A stretch of DNA of 64,000 nt. Origin: Agrobacterium fabrum str. C58 (GTDB lineage Bacteria; Pseudomonadota; Alphaproteobacteria; Rhizobiales; Rhizobiaceae). The position numbers and the translations under genes are program-made. Shown in pieces: positions 62,378 through 64,000 of the stretch (position 1 is its first letter; each line of letters opens with the position of its first letter). Location: assembly GCF_000092025.1 (NCBI RefSeq), contig NC_003062.2, positions 2,044,001 to 2,108,000 of the forward strand. Reading direction: 5' to 3'. The notes under the pieces were generated by a model. That model was not told the origin of the DNA and did no database searches. It saw only the letters and a list, made by a program, of their open reading frames with translations.

Positions 62378-63742
62378 TCACGCTCGCTCGAAACCGCGTG
62401 CCACTTCCCAGTCGGTCACGCGGCGGTCGTATTCTTCCTGCTCCCACCTTGCGGCATGCACGTAGTGATCGACCACGTCGTCGCCAAAGGCCTGGCGCAG
62501 CATTTTCGATCCGTCCAGAAAGGCGGTCGCGTCGCGTAATGTCTTGGGTATCTCGCGCACGTCCTTACCGCCATAGGCATCACCGACAAAAGCGGGCTCA
62601 AGTTCGAGTTTATTTTCGATACCGTCAATGCCCGCTGCAAGAAGAGCGGCCATGGCGAGATAGGGATTGAGGTCCGACCCGCCGACGCGGCACTCGATAC
62701 GGATGCCCTTGGTTTCCGCGCCGCAAAGGCGGTATCCTGCCGTGCGGTTGTCGAGGCTCCAGATCGCCTTTGTCGGCGCAAACGTGCCAGCCATGAAGCG
62801 CTTGTAGGAATTGATGTATGGCGCCAGGAAATAGGTGATGTCGCTGGCATGCGCCAGAAGCCCGGCAACATAATGCCGCATCACATCCGACATGCCATGT
62901 TCGCCATCCTTGTCGAGGAAGGCCGGCTTACCGTCCAGGCTCCAGAGCGACTGGTGGATATGCGATGAACTGCCCGCGGCATTGTAGTTCCACTTGGCAA
63001 GGAACGTGACTGCCTTGCCCTTCGACCAGGCGATCTCCTTGGTGGCGTTCTTGATGATGGCGTGCCGGTCAGCCATGGTCAGCGCCTCGGCATAACGCAC
63101 ATTGATTTCCGCCTGACCGGGAGACGCCTCGCCCTTGGAATTCTCGACCGGAATTCCCGCACCCTGCAGGCCCTTGCGCAACGCCCGCATGACATCCTCT
63201 TCCTTGGTCGTCTGGAAGATATGGTAATCCTCATTATAGCCGCTGGCGAGATTGAGGTCTTTATAACCGCTGGCGCGCGCCGCATCGAAGGTCTGGTCGA
63301 ACAGAAAGAATTCTAGTTCGGTCGCCATATAGGCCTTCAGCCCCATCGCCTCCAGCCGCGCCACCTGCTTTTTCAGGAGCGCGCGCGGCGAATGCGGCAC
63401 TTCTTCATGGGTGTGATGGTCGAGCACGTCGCACAAAACCAGCGCCGTACCTTCCAGCCACGGCACCTTCCGCAGCGTCGAAAGGTCGGGCTTCAGCGTA
63501 TAATCGCCATATCCCTTTTCCCAGCTCGAGGACTTGTAACCGGGAACGGTTTCCATCTCCATGTCGGTGGCAAGCACATAGTTGCAGCTATGGGTTTCCT
63601 CAAAGGCGCTTTCAACGAAGAATTCCGCCTGGAACCGTTTGCCCATCAGACGCCCCTGCATGTCGACAAGGCAGGCCAGAACAGTGTCGATGCGCCCCTC
63701 GGCGACATCCATTTTAAGTGCGTCGAATGTGTAGCTCGTCAT
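62378..63742 (-). CDS. Glutamine synthetase-like gamma-glutamyl-amine ligase
   Basis: The 454-residue protein has the glutamine synthetase fold: TELEFFLFDQ and PGQAEINVRYAEAL with metal-binding Glu residues, FLAKWNYNAAGSSSHIHQSLW with the ATP-binding part, and VRIECRVGGSDLNPYLAMAA-type C-terminal motif RIECRVGG. This resembles the PuuA/GlnT-like group that joins glutamate to amines rather than ammonia. Context (permease, ALDH, Fe-ADH) supports an amine such as ethanolamine or a polyamine. It is 65 bases from the permease gene, with a hairpin between. Confidence 0.88.
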   Translation of the reverse strand: MTSYTFDALKMDVAEGRIDTVLACLVDMQGRLMGKRFQAEFFVESAFEETHSCNYVLATDMEMETVPGYKSSSWEKGYGDYTLKPDLSTLRKVPWLEGTALVLCDVLDHHTHEEVPHSPRALLKKQVARLEAMGLKAYMATELEFFLFDQTFDAARASGYKDLNLASGYNEDYHIFQTTKEEDVMRALRKGLQGAGIPVENSKGEASPGQAEINVRYAEALTMADRHAIIKNATKEIAWSKGKAVTFLAKWNYNAAGSSSHIHQSLWSLDGKPAFLDKDGEHGMSDVMRHYVAGLLAHASDITYFLAPYINSYKRFMAGTFAPTKAIWSLDNRTAGYRLCGAETKGIRIECRVGGSDLNPYLAMAALLAAGIDGIENKLELEPAFVGDAYGGKDVREIPKTLRDATAFLDGSKMLRQAFGDDVVDHYVHAARWEQEEYDRRVTDWEVARGFERA

Positions 63743-63770
63743 TTTGTCCGTTCCCTTGATTGCGCAGACA

Positions 63771-63793
63771 GGGCGGCCGGGAAACGGCCGCCC
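63771..63793. other. Strong hairpin between the permease and glutamine synthetase-like genes
   Basis: GGGCGGCCG pairs perfectly with CGGCCGCCC around a 5-base loop. On the plus strand it is followed by GTTTTATTT, but there is no plus-strand gene; on the minus strand there is no T run. It may stabilise or attenuate the operon mRNA. Confidence 0.6.
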
Positions 63794-63807
63794 GTTTTAT
63801 TTGAGCG

Positions 63808-64000
63808 TCAGGCCTTTGCAGCCGCTGCCGCAACGGCAGCCTGCTTGTGCTCCAGCGCGAACTCCTCTTCCGGCGACAGGATGAGGCGATGGCGTCCGAC
63901 AAAGGCGAAATACGCGATGGCAACCGCAAACCATACGGCTACCCACAGCACACCCTTGGTGAAGTTCGGATCTTGGATCTGGTAGAGCAGCGTCACGATG
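63808..64000 (-). CDS. APC-family permease, probably ethanolamine permease type (partial, C-terminal)
   Basis: Only the last 63-64 residues are inside the window; the start lies beyond the right edge. The visible part has one membrane segment (GVLWVAVWFAVAIAYFAFVG) followed by the cytosolic tail RHRLILSPEEEFALEHKQ. That ending resembles APC-type permeases annotated for ethanolamine. It is the first gene of the group with the glutamine synthetase-like gene. The call to family level is moderate because so little is visible. Confidence 0.6.
   Translation of the reverse strand, partial: IVTLLYQIQDPNFTKGVLWVAVWFAVAIAYFAFVGRHRLILSPEEEFALEHKQAAVAAAAAKA

Noticed and set aside
1..64000. tRNA genes, rRNA genes and CRISPR arrays
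   Set aside because: No sequence with tRNA cloverleaf features, rRNA core sequence or regular repeat-spacer pattern was found on reading both strands; a dedicated covariance-model search would be decisive.

Overview
The window is chromosomal DNA from an Agrobacterium/Rhizobium-type alphaproteobacterium. This is inferred from the gene content: a Rhizobiales-style dcw cluster with a 583-residue FtsZ, mesodiaminopimelate-type MurE, the BtaA/BtaB betaine-lipid pair, a PPi-dependent phosphofructokinase and RIME-like intergenic palindromes. GC content is high throughout. No tRNA, rRNA operon or CRISPR array was recognised; the only structural RNA seen is RNase P RNA.

Positions 1-25,240 (almost all minus strand) hold the division and cell-wall cluster. 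Read 5' to 3' on the minus strand it is mraZ-rsmH-ftsL-ftsI-murE-murF-mraY-murD-ftsW-murG-murC-murB, then ddl-ftsQ-ftsA-ftsZ, then lpxC, bamD and the start of recN, which runs off the left edge. Genes are packed with ATGA-type overlaps or gaps of a few bases. Between murB and ddl sit two unrelated genes: an MHS-type MFS transporter on the plus strand and a membrane GGDEF protein. The mraZ promoter region carries four 10-bp-spaced TGGGN boxes. A 26-bp TTAA-rich motif upstream of the cluster recurs upstream of ddl.

Positions 25,700-29,510 hold a yjfL-ygiB-ygiC operon. Its last gene is split by a 1,607-bp IS3-family element with a 3-bp target duplication (GAT); removing the element and one GAT copy restores a 385-codon frame. 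Positions 29,540-43,300 hold rnpB, two paralogous FAD oxidoreductases, several peptidoglycan-active enzymes (two SLT proteins, an amidase, a GH25 lysozyme, an MltB-type transglycosylase), a TerB/J-domain protein, pfp, a LysE-type exporter, btaAB and a 25-codon membrane peptide too small for most gene finders.

Positions 43,400-64,000 are metabolic and regulatory: metF with an ArsR-methyltransferase fusion and an upstream palindrome, the ABC-F protein EttA, a lysophospholipase-like hydrolase, a CoA-transferase/TPP-enzyme operon, a HugZ-like protein, RidA with a DUF442 protein, a DUF4432 epimerase-like protein, an L,D-transpeptidase, a TetR/MFS pair with two matching operators, an orphan ParA, and at the right edge a permease-glutamine synthetase-like-aldehyde dehydrogenase-iron alcohol dehydrogenase group interrupted by an XRE/PIN toxin-antitoxin pair. 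That last group looks like a gamma-glutamylation route for an amine such as ethanolamine (inference). The least explained items are that catabolic group, the CoA-transferase/TPP operon, the small membrane peptide and the shared TTAA motif.
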